From contig NZ_SWFP01000014.1 in the NCBI RefSeq assembly GCF_005869225.1, positions 62,001 to 126,000 on the forward strand: DNA of 64,000 nucleotides. Direction: 5' to 3'. The notes beneath the pieces are model-generated. The model saw only the letters and a program-made list of their open reading frames with translations, was not told where the DNA came from and searched no databases. This document shows positions 19,546 to 29,479 of the stretch, piece after piece. The stretch is from Dyadobacter bucti. GTDB taxonomy: Bacteria > Bacteroidota > Bacteroidia > Cytophagales > Spirosomataceae. Position 1 is the first letter of the stretch; each line of letters begins with the position of its first letter. Both the position numbers and the translations under genes were made by a program.

Positions 19546-20259
19546 ATGAAAAGATCATTGAAAATGTTAGCCGGGCTGCTGCTGGTTTCGGCTATGTCGT
19601 TTGCCCAAAAACTACCTGCAGATTCTATTTTCGCCAATTATTACACTGCAACCGGCGGTAAGAAACTATGGGATTCCATAAAGTCATTTAACTTGAACCG
19701 TAGCTTTTCAGCTGCGTCAGCAACCCCATACGTTTCCAATACTACGGTTTCACTGCCGGACAAGTCGATCCACAAATCAAAAACTATCATGAAACGCAGT
19801 TTTGTATATACAGTGAAGGGTAACGAAGGATGGATCAAAGTTCCGCTGGGACAAAGAGCCGATGTGAAGGATCTGAGCCAGGCTGAGCAACAAAGCATGC
19901 GTTTTGAAATGTATGACGTCTTAGCACCATTTATTGATTATAAAAACAGAGGTTTCATAGCAACTACCGTTGGCACCGAAACTTTGAACGGAGTAAGCGT
20001 TAACCATGTCGAACTGCAGGGAAAAGGCATGAAGTACAATTTGTATTTTGATGCAAAAACCGGACTTCTGGTTCGCCAGAAGGAAACGGCCAATGGCGTG
20101 GAAACAGTGAAAGACCTGTCTGAGTATACCAAATCAACATATGGCATACTATATCCGGCTAAAATTGTAGAAACCAACAGTGTGGACAAAAAACCGGTCA
20201 CTGTGAAATCCGCGGTTACAATAAACGGTCAGGTCAATCAGGAATTATTTAAACGATAG
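19546..20259 (+). CDS. Outer-membrane lipoprotein-sorting-like periplasmic protein
   Basis: The 237-residue exported protein has a signal peptide ending at SFAQ. The mature part is a half-barrel of antiparallel strands similar to LolA/LolB-type or outer-membrane lipoprotein-sorting proteins: YYTATGGKKLWDSIKSF, SFVYTVKGNEGWIKVPLG, then NHVELQGKGMKYNLYFDAKTGLLVRQ and YGILYPAKIVETNSVD. The segment around DAKTGLLVRQK is typical of this loose family. It has no lipobox. It lies between the TonB receptor and tamB, each separated by a terminator, so it is probably expressed alone. Its client is unknown. Confidence 0.7.
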   Translation: MKRSLKMLAGLLLVSAMSFAQKLPADSIFANYYTATGGKKLWDSIKSFNLNRSFSAASATPYVSNTTVSLPDKSIHKSKTIMKRSFVYTVKGNEGWIKVPLGQRADVKDLSQAEQQSMRFEMYDVLAPFIDYKNRGFIATTVGTETLNGVSVNHVELQGKGMKYNLYFDAKTGLLVRQKETANGVETVKDLSEYTKSTYGILYPAKIVETNSVDKKPVTVKSAVTINGQVNQELFKR

Positions 20260-20286
20260 CCTGTAAGACACAGGACATCTATTTTC

Positions 20287-20328
20287 TCCGGATGGTGAAA
20301 TTCAAAAGATTTGGCCATCCGGATTTTT
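20287..20328 (+). terminator. Rho-independent terminator
   Basis: TCCGGATGG (20287-20295) pairs with CCATCCGGA (20315-20323), followed by TTTTT, just after the sorting-like gene. Confidence 0.75.
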
Positions 20329-20391
20329 AAAAATAGCCGGCAACAAATAACTCACCTCTTCCCGGACCGGGGGCAGGATTAAAAGCAACGA

Positions 20392-23300
20392 ATGAAGAAA
20401 GCACTAAAGGTACTGGCCATCATTATTCTTACGGTATTGATTCTGGTTGGTGTATTGATATGGGGCCTGCAAACTCCTTTCGGGCAGAATTTTCTGACAA
20501 CTCAAGCTAACAGTTATCTCAGGAAAAAACTTAAGACCAAGGTAAATATCGAGAAAGTACGCTTTGATGTGCCCGACTGGATCCTGCTGGAAGGTGTTTA
20601 CTTCGAAGATCAGGCTGGCGATACGCTCGTTGCCGGAAAGCGGTTATATGTTGACCTCGATATGTACAGCCTCATCAAGGGAAATATCGGGATCAATAAG
20701 GTAGAAATGGAAGGCGTGACGGCAAATATCAAAAGAACGCTTCCCGATACGGTTTTTAATTTCCAGTTTATCGTAGATGCTTTTGCAAGCAGCGATACCA
20801 CTACGGTCACCGATACTACCTCAAAACCGCTTGAAATGCGGCTGGATCAGATTTCTCTTAAAAATATAAGGTTATCTTACAGGGATGCGGTGGTGGGAAC
20901 GGATGCCGATGCTAACATTGATTCCGCTCTGGTTCGTTTTGACAAATTTAACCCGACCATTTCCCAGTACCATCCCACCAAAGTTGCCCTGCTCAATAGC
21001 CAGGTGAAACTGCGGATGTACCAGGCGCTGAACACCGCCGACGCTCCCAGCCCTCCCTCCGATCCGGCTGATTCGCTGGACTTAAAATTGGGCGATATCG
21101 ATATCAGGCAGTTCAAATGGCTTTTTGAAGATGAAACATCCGGACTGAAAAACGGTGTGACTGTCGGAAAACTGGAAGGGCATATTAACAACATCTTTAT
21201 GGGCAGTCAGCGCGTGGACGTTAAAAACCTATCGCTGGAAGATATGTCGCTGTATGCTGAGTTTGCAAAAAAGGCAAAAGCTCCGGTCGCGAAAGATACA
21301 GCTTCCTCGGAACCTGCCACGCCAGGCTGGAACGTAAAAGTGGGCGATATCAAACTCGTCAACAATGATCTGCGTTACGATGATTTCAACGCACCTGCCC
21401 AGCCAAAAGGGCTGGACTACGCACATTTGAATGTTAAAAACCTCAATATCGATCTGCAGGATTTTCTTTTTTCTGACGAGAATATTGCAGGTGCGCTCAA
21501 ATCAGGTTCCTTTCAGGAAAAGAGCGGGTTTAAGCTGGAAGAATTCAGTACCAATTTTGCTTACGGTGCAAAAGAAACCTATTTAAGAAATTTATTTGTA
21601 AAAACTCCCAATACCCTGCTCAGAGACGAGTTGAGCCTTCGCTATAACAGTCTGGACGAGCTTACAAAAGACATTGCAAAAGTTAAAATCAAGCTGAGAC
21701 TTACCGATAGCCGCATCGCTTTCGCAGATATCCTGTTATTGGTTCCGGACCTTGCCAAGACCCCTCCATTCGACAAAGAACCCAATGGCATCGTGAAAGG
21801 ATCAGGACAAGTGACTGGTTCGGTGGACGATATGCTGATATCAAAAGCGCGGTTCAGCATGCTGAATGGGACGGTACTAAGTGTAGACGGAAGAATACAA
21901 GGACTGCCCGATGCCAACAAGCTGGCTGCTGATATGACCATCAACGAAATATCATCGACCAAACAGGACCTGATGAAAATGCTGCCCGACAGCGCGGTGC
22001 CTGCGTCGATAGAACTCCCCGACCAGATCAAGATCTCCGGAAGGGTGAAGGGATCAATGGAAAACGTGACTTTGACCACGACGATCAACACGTCTTTTGG
22101 AACCGGGACGTTTTCAGGAACACTTAAAAACATAACAGACAGCCTGAAAGCGCGCTACAACGGAACACTTGCCTTCCAGGATTTCGATCTTGGCAAAATG
22201 ATGAAGCAGCCTCCTGAAGAAATGGGCAAGCTTACGCTCAGAACCGATATTGACGGAATTGGCTACGCTCCGAAAACCATGAAAGCCAGCCTGGACGGTA
22301 CCATAGCAAGTGCTGACCTTAAGGGATATGTCTATCAAAACCTTACGCTCAAAGGTGATGTCGACAATGGACTGGCACACGTAGCGGCCAGCATGAATGA
22401 CAAAAATATTGACGTAGACCTGACAGCGGAAGCTGACTTGTCGAAAGAATATCCAAGTGTAAAAGCAGATCTATCCATAGACCAGCTTGATCTCACCGCC
22501 TTGAATTTATATGCTGATTCTCTGCAGGTCAAAGGCGACATTAAGGTGGATATGCCTTCTACGAATCCTGAAAACCCGCTCGGGACATTCAATATCAACG
22601 ACCTTGTACTGACACACCACCGCAAACCGGTGAGTATTTCGGAAATCAATGTGCAGCTCACCGATTCCGCCGGCGGAAAACAGGCAAATATTGAATCGCC
22701 ATTCCTGAAGGCAAAAATGGAAGGCAATTTTGTATACACTGAAATCGCTGACGTGCTCTTTACCGAGGTCGGAAAACATTTTAAAGCACCGGGATTAACT
22801 TACAATACCATTACAAAACCCGTCAACTTTACACTGGACGCGACAGTCACCAATCACCCGGTATTCCAGGTAGTGGTACCGCAACTGAGAGAAATGAACG
22901 CGGTGCAGTTTCACGCCCATGTCGATAACCAAAAAGACTCTTCCATTGTAGCCCGCCTGAGTATTCCGATGGTGGATTACGATAGCATCCGTACCGAACG
23001 CGTTTCGGTAAACTTCAGCAACGTGGAAGAAAACGCAGCCCTGATTGCGAATGTCGGGTTGGTTAATACCGGTGGTTTCAGGATTCAGAATGCATCCCTG
23101 GATAGCAAAATTGTCGATAACGATGTCAAATTTGATTTTATCGTAAAAGATTCCCTGAATGTTGACCAACGGCATGCGGTAAAAGGCGACCTTGCGATTG
23201 CGGGAAGCAAATACCGCCTCAACCTCCGCGACAACCTGCTTCTTGACTATCACGAGTGGGAAACTGATACTGCGGGATATATAACTTATGCTCCGGATAG

Positions 23301-25323
23301 CCTGTATATCAAAGATTTTGTGATCCGCGAACGCAACCAGTCCCTGACCATCAATTCCACTACAACGGAACCAAACAGCCCGCTTGATATTGCGATGGCT
23401 AATATTTCTATCGGGCCTATGATCGCCATCGCAACACGGGATTCAACGCTGGCGACAGGAATATTGAATGGAAAAATCCTGCTGAGCAATTATATGGTTG
23501 CCCCGGTATACACCGGAAAACTCACTATTGACAGCTTGGCGGTGACTCAGATCCCTGTGGGTAATTTATCGCTTGTGTCCACCAACGAAACTGAAAACCT
23601 GATCCGAGTGGGAATGTCCCTGGTGAGTGCGCAAAACGATATCCGGCTCGGAGGAAGTTACAATCTTAAGGCTGACGATCCGATGGATTTTAAAATGGAA
23701 CTGAAAAAGCTCAGTGCCCAGACCATCGAAGCATTCAGTTTCGGGGAGTTAAAACGTGCGGAGGGGAATCTCACCGGAAATGTGGCCATCAGCGGTTCCA
23801 CCGACAGCCCCCGTTTGAACGGTGCGATCAATTTCGACAACGTGGCTTTTAATGCATCCCAGCTAGGCTCGAGGTATTCGCTGGCTAACCAGAGTATCCA
23901 GTTCAAAGACCAGAACATCACATTTAGCAATTTCACGATCGCTGATTCGCTGAACCAGCAAATGAAAATAAACGGGAATGTAAGCATCGCCAACATTCCA
24001 AATGTTGGCTATAACCTTACCATAGGCGCCAAAAACTTCAACGTCCTTAATTCAACACAAAAACAAAATGAGCTTTTCTTCGGCAAAGCGGCCATAGACG
24101 CCAATCTGACTGTGAAAGGCCAGGGAACCAAATCGATCATTGACGGTAGCGTGAAGGTGAATTCGGGCAGTAATATTACTGTGGTTTTGCCGAGCGATGC
24201 AACGGAGGCCGGTGACGCTACAAAAGGCGTGATCGAGTTTGTCGATATGAGTGACTCCACCCAGGTCGCTAAGGCCGATTCCCTCGAAAATGCCAACATC
24301 ATGGTGGATTTCGCATCACAGATCTCACTGGATATCGATGTCAATGACCAGTCGGAATTTAAAGTGGTGATCGACGAGCTCAATGGTGACAATATCAGAC
24401 TGAAAGGAAACGCACAGCTCAACACAGGTATAGCCCCGAATGGCGAATTATTCCTTTTGGGCTCCTATGACCTGACCGAAGGTTCTTATGATCTGACACT
24501 GGAAATCCTCAAAAGGCAATTCCAGATACAAAAAGGAAGCACCCTGATCTGGACCGGCGACCCGATGAAAGCTGACCTGAACATCACTGCGTCTTATCCC
24601 GTAATGGTGGATCCAGGATCTATTTCTTCCAAATTTCAGGGAAGCAGTAAAGTACCTATCCAGGTTCAGATCATCATTACCGGAAACCTGACTACGCCGA
24701 ATATCACGTTCAATATTGTGCCGGGAAGCGAAATTTCGGATGAAGTGCGGAGAGAGATCGTTGCACAGACATTCTGGAATGATATGACCAATAATCCTTC
24801 CGAAATGAACAAGCAGGCTTTCGCTTTGCTGATCACCAATAAATTTATAACTGACCAGTCGTCACCAGGCTTTAACCTGGGTTCCAGTGCAGAAGCAGTT
24901 GCCCGGCAAAGCGTAAGCCAGTTGCTCAGTGACCAGCTCAATAACCTGGCCTCCGACCTGATCAAAGGTGTTGATCTCGATATCGGCCTTAATTCAACTG
25001 CCGACCAGACCACCGGCGCCAGAACCGACCTTAATCTCGGGCTTAGCAAAGCATTCTTGAATAACCGTCTGAAAATATCGGTTGGCAAGAATTTCGAGCT
25101 TGAAAGCCAGTCTAATTCTGCGAACTCGACCGAAGTATTCGATAATATCGCACTGGATTATTCCATCACACCCGACGGCCGTTACCTGTTCCGTGCTTAC
25201 CGCAAAAATCAATATCAATCCATATTGGAAGGCTTCATTATTGAAACTGGTGTGAGTTTTATTATTACGGCAGATTACGATTTGTTCCGTGAAATTTTTC
25301 AAAAGCAAAAGAATGAGAAATAG
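20392..25323 (+). CDS. tamB: TamB-like translocation/assembly module protein
   Basis: At 1,643 residues this is a large AsmA/TamB-type protein. An N-terminal signal-anchor (LAIIILTVLILVGVLIWGL) is followed by an AsmA-like start (TPFGQNFLTTQANSYLRKKLKTKVNIEKV) and a long run of repeating amphipathic beta strands. The C-terminal DUF490 domain includes LFLLGSYDLTEGSYDLTL, a GDPMKADLNITASYPV region and NFELESQSNSANSTEVF. TamB proteins form a hydrophobic groove bridging the periplasm, and are implicated in lipid transport and barrel assembly. The next gene, a BamA/TamA-type barrel, overlaps its 3' end, so the pair is translated together. Confidence 0.94.
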   Translation: MKKALKVLAIIILTVLILVGVLIWGLQTPFGQNFLTTQANSYLRKKLKTKVNIEKVRFDVPDWILLEGVYFEDQAGDTLVAGKRLYVDLDMYSLIKGNIGINKVEMEGVTANIKRTLPDTVFNFQFIVDAFASSDTTTVTDTTSKPLEMRLDQISLKNIRLSYRDAVVGTDADANIDSALVRFDKFNPTISQYHPTKVALLNSQVKLRMYQALNTADAPSPPSDPADSLDLKLGDIDIRQFKWLFEDETSGLKNGVTVGKLEGHINNIFMGSQRVDVKNLSLEDMSLYAEFAKKAKAPVAKDTASSEPATPGWNVKVGDIKLVNNDLRYDDFNAPAQPKGLDYAHLNVKNLNIDLQDFLFSDENIAGALKSGSFQEKSGFKLEEFSTNFAYGAKETYLRNLFVKTPNTLLRDELSLRYNSLDELTKDIAKVKIKLRLTDSRIAFADILLLVPDLAKTPPFDKEPNGIVKGSGQVTGSVDDMLISKARFSMLNGTVLSVDGRIQGLPDANKLAADMTINEISSTKQDLMKMLPDSAVPASIELPDQIKISGRVKGSMENVTLTTTINTSFGTGTFSGTLKNITDSLKARYNGTLAFQDFDLGKMMKQPPEEMGKLTLRTDIDGIGYAPKTMKASLDGTIASADLKGYVYQNLTLKGDVDNGLAHVAASMNDKNIDVDLTAEADLSKEYPSVKADLSIDQLDLTALNLYADSLQVKGDIKVDMPSTNPENPLGTFNINDLVLTHHRKPVSISEINVQLTDSAGGKQANIESPFLKAKMEGNFVYTEIADVLFTEVGKHFKAPGLTYNTITKPVNFTLDATVTNHPVFQVVVPQLREMNAVQFHAHVDNQKDSSIVARLSIPMVDYDSIRTERVSVNFSNVEENAALIANVGLVNTGGFRIQNASLDSKIVDNDVKFDFIVKDSLNVDQRHAVKGDLAIAGSKYRLNLRDNLLLDYHEWETDTAGYITYAPDSLYIKDFVIRERNQSLTINSTTTEPNSPLDIAMANISIGPMIAIATRDSTLATGILNGKILLSNYMVAPVYTGKLTIDSLAVTQIPVGNLSLVSTNETENLIRVGMSLVSAQNDIRLGGSYNLKADDPMDFKMELKKLSAQTIEAFSFGELKRAEGNLTGNVAISGSTDSPRLNGAINFDNVAFNASQLGSRYSLANQSIQFKDQNITFSNFTIADSLNQQMKINGNVSIANIPNVGYNLTIGAKNFNVLNSTQKQNELFFGKAAIDANLTVKGQGTKSIIDGSVKVNSGSNITVVLPSDATEAGDATKGVIEFVDMSDSTQVAKADSLENANIMVDFASQISLDIDVNDQSEFKVVIDELNGDNIRLKGNAQLNTGIAPNGELFLLGSYDLTEGSYDLTLEILKRQFQIQKGSTLIWTGDPMKADLNITASYPVMVDPGSISSKFQGSSKVPIQVQIIITGNLTTPNITFNIVPGSEISDEVRREIVAQTFWNDMTNNPSEMNKQAFALLITNKFITDQSSPGFNLGSSAEAVARQSVSQLLSDQLNNLASDLIKGVDLDIGLNSTADQTTGARTDLNLGLSKAFLNNRLKISVGKNFELESQSNSANSTEVFDNIALDYSITPDGRYLFRAYRKNQYQSILEGFIIETGVSFIITADYDLFREIFQKQKNEK

Positions 25324-27745
25324 TATATCAGTCGTACTGGTAATATGTGTATTGCTGAGCAGCTGCTCCGTAAATAAATATGTGCCGGCCGGCCAGAGCC
25401 TGTATGTTGGCAATAATGTCAAAGTAAATCCTGATAGTATTACGCGGCCCAATGTTTCGGGCCTCGACTCCCAGCTTGAAGGCATCGTGAAACCGGCACC
25501 TAATAAAACGCTGTTTGGATTTCCTTACAAAGTCTGGTTTTACTATTTCATCGGCGAGCCCAAAGATGAGGGTGGACTTAGGAGCTGGTTCCGTAAGAAA
25601 CTGGGTGAACCTCCAAAATTTGCCACACAGCGCGTCATCGATATCAATGCCGCTAACATGGTTTCGTATCTTGACAATGAAGGGTACTACCGCTCCTCTG
25701 TAAAAGGGAAGCTGGTTGAGAGCAAAAAAAAGAAACGCAGGACTGCTGTTTCGGAATATGAAGCTTATGTGATGCCGCGGTACGTGATCAATGAGGTCAA
25801 TTACGTGGTGAGAGACAGCTCTCTTTTCAACAGGGACCTGGTTTTGTCAAAAAAAGATACTTATCTGAAAAAAGGCGATCCGGTACGGCTGGATGTTATT
25901 TCGTCTGAAAGATCAAGGATAGATAAGGAGCTGAAAGGCAAAGGGTACTACTATTTCAATCCGGATTATCTGATCATGAAAGTGGATTCGACGATCGGGA
26001 AAGCAGACTCGACGCTTGCTCCTCAGCAGGTGAACCTTTATCTGGAAGTAAAACCAGAAACTGCCCAGACTTCTCTGAAACAGTATTTTATAAATGGCAT
26101 ATATGTCAACACCGGAACAGAAGAAAACCTTTCCGCCGACTCGGTAGTAAGCCGCGGGCCGGTGCGCCGGGGTATTAATATCACCGATCCGGGCAAGCTT
26201 TACAGGAGAAGGATATTTTACGATGCGATCGGTTTCCGCAGGGGCAATATGTATACCAATACAATGCATGATGTGTCGCTCTCGAGGCTGGTAAACCTCC
26301 AGAATTTCAAATTTGTCAAAAACCGCTTCGAGCTGGTTCCCCGCTCGGATTCGGCTTTGCTCAATGTTTATTATGACCTGGCTCCGCTTAAAAAGAAATC
26401 TCTCCAGACGGTAATCAGCGCCAGTACCAAGTCAAACAACCTGGGCGGCTCCCAGCTCGACGTTACCTGGCGTAACCGGAATATGTTCAAAGGTGCGGAG
26501 ATGCTATCCATCAATGCTTACTTCGGATTCGACGTGCAGTTGGGCGGGAACAGAGAAGTGAATCCGAACAAAATCGGAAACGAATACATTCGCTACGGGG
26601 CGCGTGCCGACTTGTCTTTTCCACGTTTTATCATTCCTTTTTATAAAGTAAGACCGGAAAAAAGCCAGTCGCTGCCCAAAACCGTGGTATCGCTTATTTA
26701 TGAAAACCGGGTCCAGACGGGATTTTTCACCACCACGTCTATCCGCGGAGACTATTCTTATGTCTGGCGGAAGAATTCGGAGGTAGAGCACACGCTTACA
26801 CCTATCTCGCTGAACTATATCACGCCTAGCAGAATAAACTGGGAGCGTGTGGACGACATCATTTTCAGTGCCAATACCAATCCACTGGATGTAGAAAGGT
26901 ATCTCAGGATCCTGGAAACCAAGTATTTTATCGCTGGATCCAATTATAGTATCTCCTACCGGCCGACACCCAGACCTTTCAGCAGAAATCAGTTTGCAGT
27001 TACCGGCGGGATCGATTATGGCGGTAACCTGCTCAGCCTGTTTTCTCCCAAAAATAAAGTGGATAGCCTGCCCAAGGAATTTTTTGGCGTACCTATATTC
27101 CAATACGTAAAAGTAGATGGTGACGTACGGTATTACCGTACCGTAACACCCGGACTAAAATGGGCGACGAGACTGATCGTCGGCGCGATCAAACCTTATG
27201 GCAACTCTGTCAACACGCAGACACCTCTTTTCAAACAATATTTTGGCGGAGGTAGCAATGGGATCAGAGCGTTCCGGGCCCGGGCGCTGGGGCCAGGTGC
27301 CTACCCGCCCGACACCGCGTCTATCCGACTCCTGGGTTATCAGTCTTTTGCCGATATCAGGCTGGAACTGAACACAGAACTGCGCATGAAATTCACCAAT
27401 ATCATCAACGGTGCGGTGTTTGTGGATGCAGGAAATATCTGGTCATTCGGCGACAGTACCAGATCTGGCTACGATACCCGGGCGTTGATTGGAAATGGTT
27501 TTTTGAAACAGGTTGCAGTAGGTGGCGGGATCGGGCTACGGCTGGATTTCTCCTATCTGATATTCCGGCTCGACCTGGCGACACCTTTCCGGAAACCCTG
27601 GTATACCCAACTGCCAGAAACAGACCTTCCTGAGGGCCAAGTGAAGTATAAAAATCCATGGGTTTTCAACGAGATCAACTTCGGCAGCAAGGCCTGGCGA
27701 AAGGAAAACCTGATACTCAACATTGCGGTCGGGCTACCGTTCTAG
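25313..27745 (+). CDS. TamA/BamA-superfamily outer-membrane barrel, lipidated (TamL-like)
   Basis: The protein has 810 residues from ATG 25313, overlapping tamB by 11 nt; a GTG at 25289 in the same frame would add MKFFKSKR. The N-terminus is a lipoprotein signal with VLLSSC (Cys18). POTRA-like repeats follow (about 40-330), then a 16-strand BamA-type barrel with the conserved FFGGGSNGIRAFRARALGPG loop and an end motif NLILNIAVGLPF. In Bacteroidota the TamA partner is often lipidated and has been called TamL, which fits. It works with TamB in outer-membrane biogenesis. The 3' end overlaps the convergent epimerase gene by 12 nt. Confidence 0.9.
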   Translation: MRNSISVVLVICVLLSSCSVNKYVPAGQSLYVGNNVKVNPDSITRPNVSGLDSQLEGIVKPAPNKTLFGFPYKVWFYYFIGEPKDEGGLRSWFRKKLGEPPKFATQRVIDINAANMVSYLDNEGYYRSSVKGKLVESKKKKRRTAVSEYEAYVMPRYVINEVNYVVRDSSLFNRDLVLSKKDTYLKKGDPVRLDVISSERSRIDKELKGKGYYYFNPDYLIMKVDSTIGKADSTLAPQQVNLYLEVKPETAQTSLKQYFINGIYVNTGTEENLSADSVVSRGPVRRGINITDPGKLYRRRIFYDAIGFRRGNMYTNTMHDVSLSRLVNLQNFKFVKNRFELVPRSDSALLNVYYDLAPLKKKSLQTVISASTKSNNLGGSQLDVTWRNRNMFKGAEMLSINAYFGFDVQLGGNREVNPNKIGNEYIRYGARADLSFPRFIIPFYKVRPEKSQSLPKTVVSLIYENRVQTGFFTTTSIRGDYSYVWRKNSEVEHTLTPISLNYITPSRINWERVDDIIFSANTNPLDVERYLRILETKYFIAGSNYSISYRPTPRPFSRNQFAVTGGIDYGGNLLSLFSPKNKVDSLPKEFFGVPIFQYVKVDGDVRYYRTVTPGLKWATRLIVGAIKPYGNSVNTQTPLFKQYFGGGSNGIRAFRARALGPGAYPPDTASIRLLGYQSFADIRLELNTELRMKFTNIINGAVFVDAGNIWSFGDSTRSGYDTRALIGNGFLKQVAVGGGIGLRLDFSYLIFRLDLATPFRKPWYTQLPETDLPEGQVKYKNPWVFNEINFGSKAWRKENLILNIAVGLPF

Positions 27746-28162
27746 GCCGTGTTTATCCGCTGTTTTGATCTCCTGACATAATTCTATCAAGATTCCGTTT
27801 GTGGTCCTGGGATGTAAAAAACAAACCAGCTTATTATCTGCGCCGGGTTTGGGGGCTTCGCTTAACAAGGTGAAGCCCTCATTTTTTAACCGCTCCATCT
27901 CTTCCACAATATCCTTTACCTCAAAAGCGATATGGTGAAAGCCCTCCCCTTTTTTTTCAATGAACCGAGCAATGGCGCTATCAGGACTCGTGGCTTCCAG
28001 GAGCTCGATTTTCGTTTGATTAACCTTAAAGAAAGACGTAGAAACATGCTCGGAAGCAACTTCTTCGCGTTTGTAAGGCCCTTCACCGAAAAGCTTTGAA
28101 AACAGCCGCTCTGCGGCAGCCAGCTCTTTTACGGCAATACCGATATGCTCTACATTTTCCAT
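27734..28162 (-). CDS. mce: Methylmalonyl-CoA epimerase
   Basis: The 142-residue vicinal-oxygen-chelate protein has two beta-alpha-beta-beta-beta modules. The motifs match methylmalonyl-CoA epimerase: VEHIGIAVKEL with the metal His near residue 6, a KIELLEATSPDSAIARFIEKKGEGFHHIAFEV core with a second His, and the C-terminal NGILIELCQE with the metal Glu. It interconverts (R)- and (S)-methylmalonyl-CoA in the propionate/succinate route that uses a B12-dependent mutase. The gene is 18 nt downstream of rsgA on the same strand, probably one transcript, and its end overlaps the convergent barrel gene. Confidence 0.94.
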   Translation of the reverse strand: MENVEHIGIAVKELAAAERLFSKLFGEGPYKREEVASEHVSTSFFKVNQTKIELLEATSPDSAIARFIEKKGEGFHHIAFEVKDIVEEMERLKNEGFTLLSEAPKPGADNKLVCFLHPRTTNGILIELCQEIKTADKHGLER

Positions 28163-28180
28163 ACAGTCAGGTTTAAATGT

Positions 28181-29116
28181 TCATTTCCGGTTGTCGCCTC
28201 CGCCTACCATACTAAGGTAACTTTCATAACGGCTCAGCGCGATCCCTCCTTCGGAAACTGCGTCTTTCACAGCACAGCCCGGCTCATTGATATGTTGGCA
28301 ATTGTTAAAACGGCACTGGTTCAGCAGGTCGCGCATTTCAGGAAAATAGTGGCTGATTTCCTCCGGCTTCATATCCGAAAGCCCCAATTCCTTGATCCCG
28401 GGGGAGTCAATGATAAAAGTATCTTTTTCCAGTTCGAACATTTCTGCAAATGTGGTCGTATGCACGCCTTTATTTGCAAATGTGGAAACCTCCTGCGTTT
28501 TGATATCCAGATCAGGGGCTATGGCATTTACCAGGGTGGACTTCCCGACACCGGAGTGCCCGGACAGCAGCGAAACTTTCCCTTTCAGCAAGTCTGCAAA
28601 CTCTTCCAGCCCGCCTCCGCCGATGGCGGTTGTCGCCAGGCAGGTGTAACCCAGGCTCGTATAGAGTTCCATGAGCTCAGACTGAAAATCTTTCATATTG
28701 TCGTTCAGCAGGTCCTGTTTGTTGAAAATCAGCACACCGGGTATCCTGAAAGACTCAATAGCTACCAAAAACCGGTCTATGAACCCCAGCGAGGTCCTTG
28801 GAAATACCAGAGTGGCGATCAGGATCGCCTGATCAACATTAGCTGCGATAAGGTGCGCGAAGGCGGCTTTATGGACCGACTGCCTCACAACATAATTTTC
28901 GCGGGGCAGTATTTCATGTATAATCCCGAAATTCTGCGTTTCGTCCTCTACTTCAAATTGAACATAATCCCCTACCGCTATCGGATTGGTCACTTTCAAT
29001 CCCAACGCTTTGAATTTGCCTTTCAGCCTGCATTGCCAGATATGGGCATCCCTGGTGTCCCGCACATCATACCACGAGCCAGTTGATCTCAATACCAATC
29101 CTTTTACCAAATCCAT
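28181..29116 (-). CDS. rsgA: Ribosome small-subunit GTPase RsgA (YjeQ)
   Basis: The 311-residue GTPase has circularly permuted motifs. An N-terminal OB fold (KGLVLRSTGSWYDVRD) is followed by the GTPase domain with G4 (FNKQDLL), G5, then G1 (SGHSGVGKSTLVNA), G2 and G3 (DSPGIKELG). A C-terminal zinc-binding helical domain carries the pattern CRFNNCQHINEPGCAV. It binds the 30S subunit and helps late maturation by checking the decoding centre. Start at 29116 gives the normal family length. It is the upstream gene of a pair with mce. Confidence 0.96.
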   Translation of the reverse strand: MDLVKGLVLRSTGSWYDVRDTRDAHIWQCRLKGKFKALGLKVTNPIAVGDYVQFEVEDETQNFGIIHEILPRENYVVRQSVHKAAFAHLIAANVDQAILIATLVFPRTSLGFIDRFLVAIESFRIPGVLIFNKQDLLNDNMKDFQSELMELYTSLGYTCLATTAIGGGGLEEFADLLKGKVSLLSGHSGVGKSTLVNAIAPDLDIKTQEVSTFANKGVHTTTFAEMFELEKDTFIIDSPGIKELGLSDMKPEEISHYFPEMRDLLNQCRFNNCQHINEPGCAVKDAVSEGGIALSRYESYLSMVGGGDNRK

Positions 29117-29479
29117 GTATACGACCTCAATATTTTTTGCAAATAGCGAATTTAGCCGGGATTTTAGGACAGCATTTTCAAATTATTTGAAGAGACAAAT
29201 AAATCAGGTTAAAGAGCCAAGTAGTTTTTTGTATGCATGCTGTTTATATTTTCTGAAAAATAACGCCGGATATTAAGGACAGGAAACGACTTCGGGCAAC
29301 AATTAATGAACACTTTACTTTTCCCAGGACCAATACCATTAACCTACATGTGCGTGTTCATGCAAATAATAATATTTTTTAATATTAAAGCACATTATAA
29401 TTGTTTTTACATACATTAGTATCCATTATTTTAAAGAATATTAAAAAGATCTAAACACTTAAAAAACTTACTCCGCATA
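29117..29479. other. AT-rich intergenic region before the ROK gene
   Basis: These 363 nt hold no gene I can support. The half nearest the ROK gene is extremely AT-rich and includes the inverted repeat TAATATT-TTTT-AATATTA at 29370-29387. The other half carries the rsgA upstream region. Confidence 0.6.
29370..29387. promoter_or_regulatory. Perfect inverted repeat, possible ROK operator
   Basis: TAATATT, a TTTT spacer and AATATTA form a perfect 7-bp dyad 93 nt upstream of a ROK regulator gene. AT-rich dyads are typical operators of this family; function is inferred from position only. Confidence 0.35.

Noticed and set aside
28145..29086. Plus-strand open frame of 313 codons opposite rsgA
   Set aside because: Antisense to a confident RsgA with every GTPase motif; composition is not protein-like.
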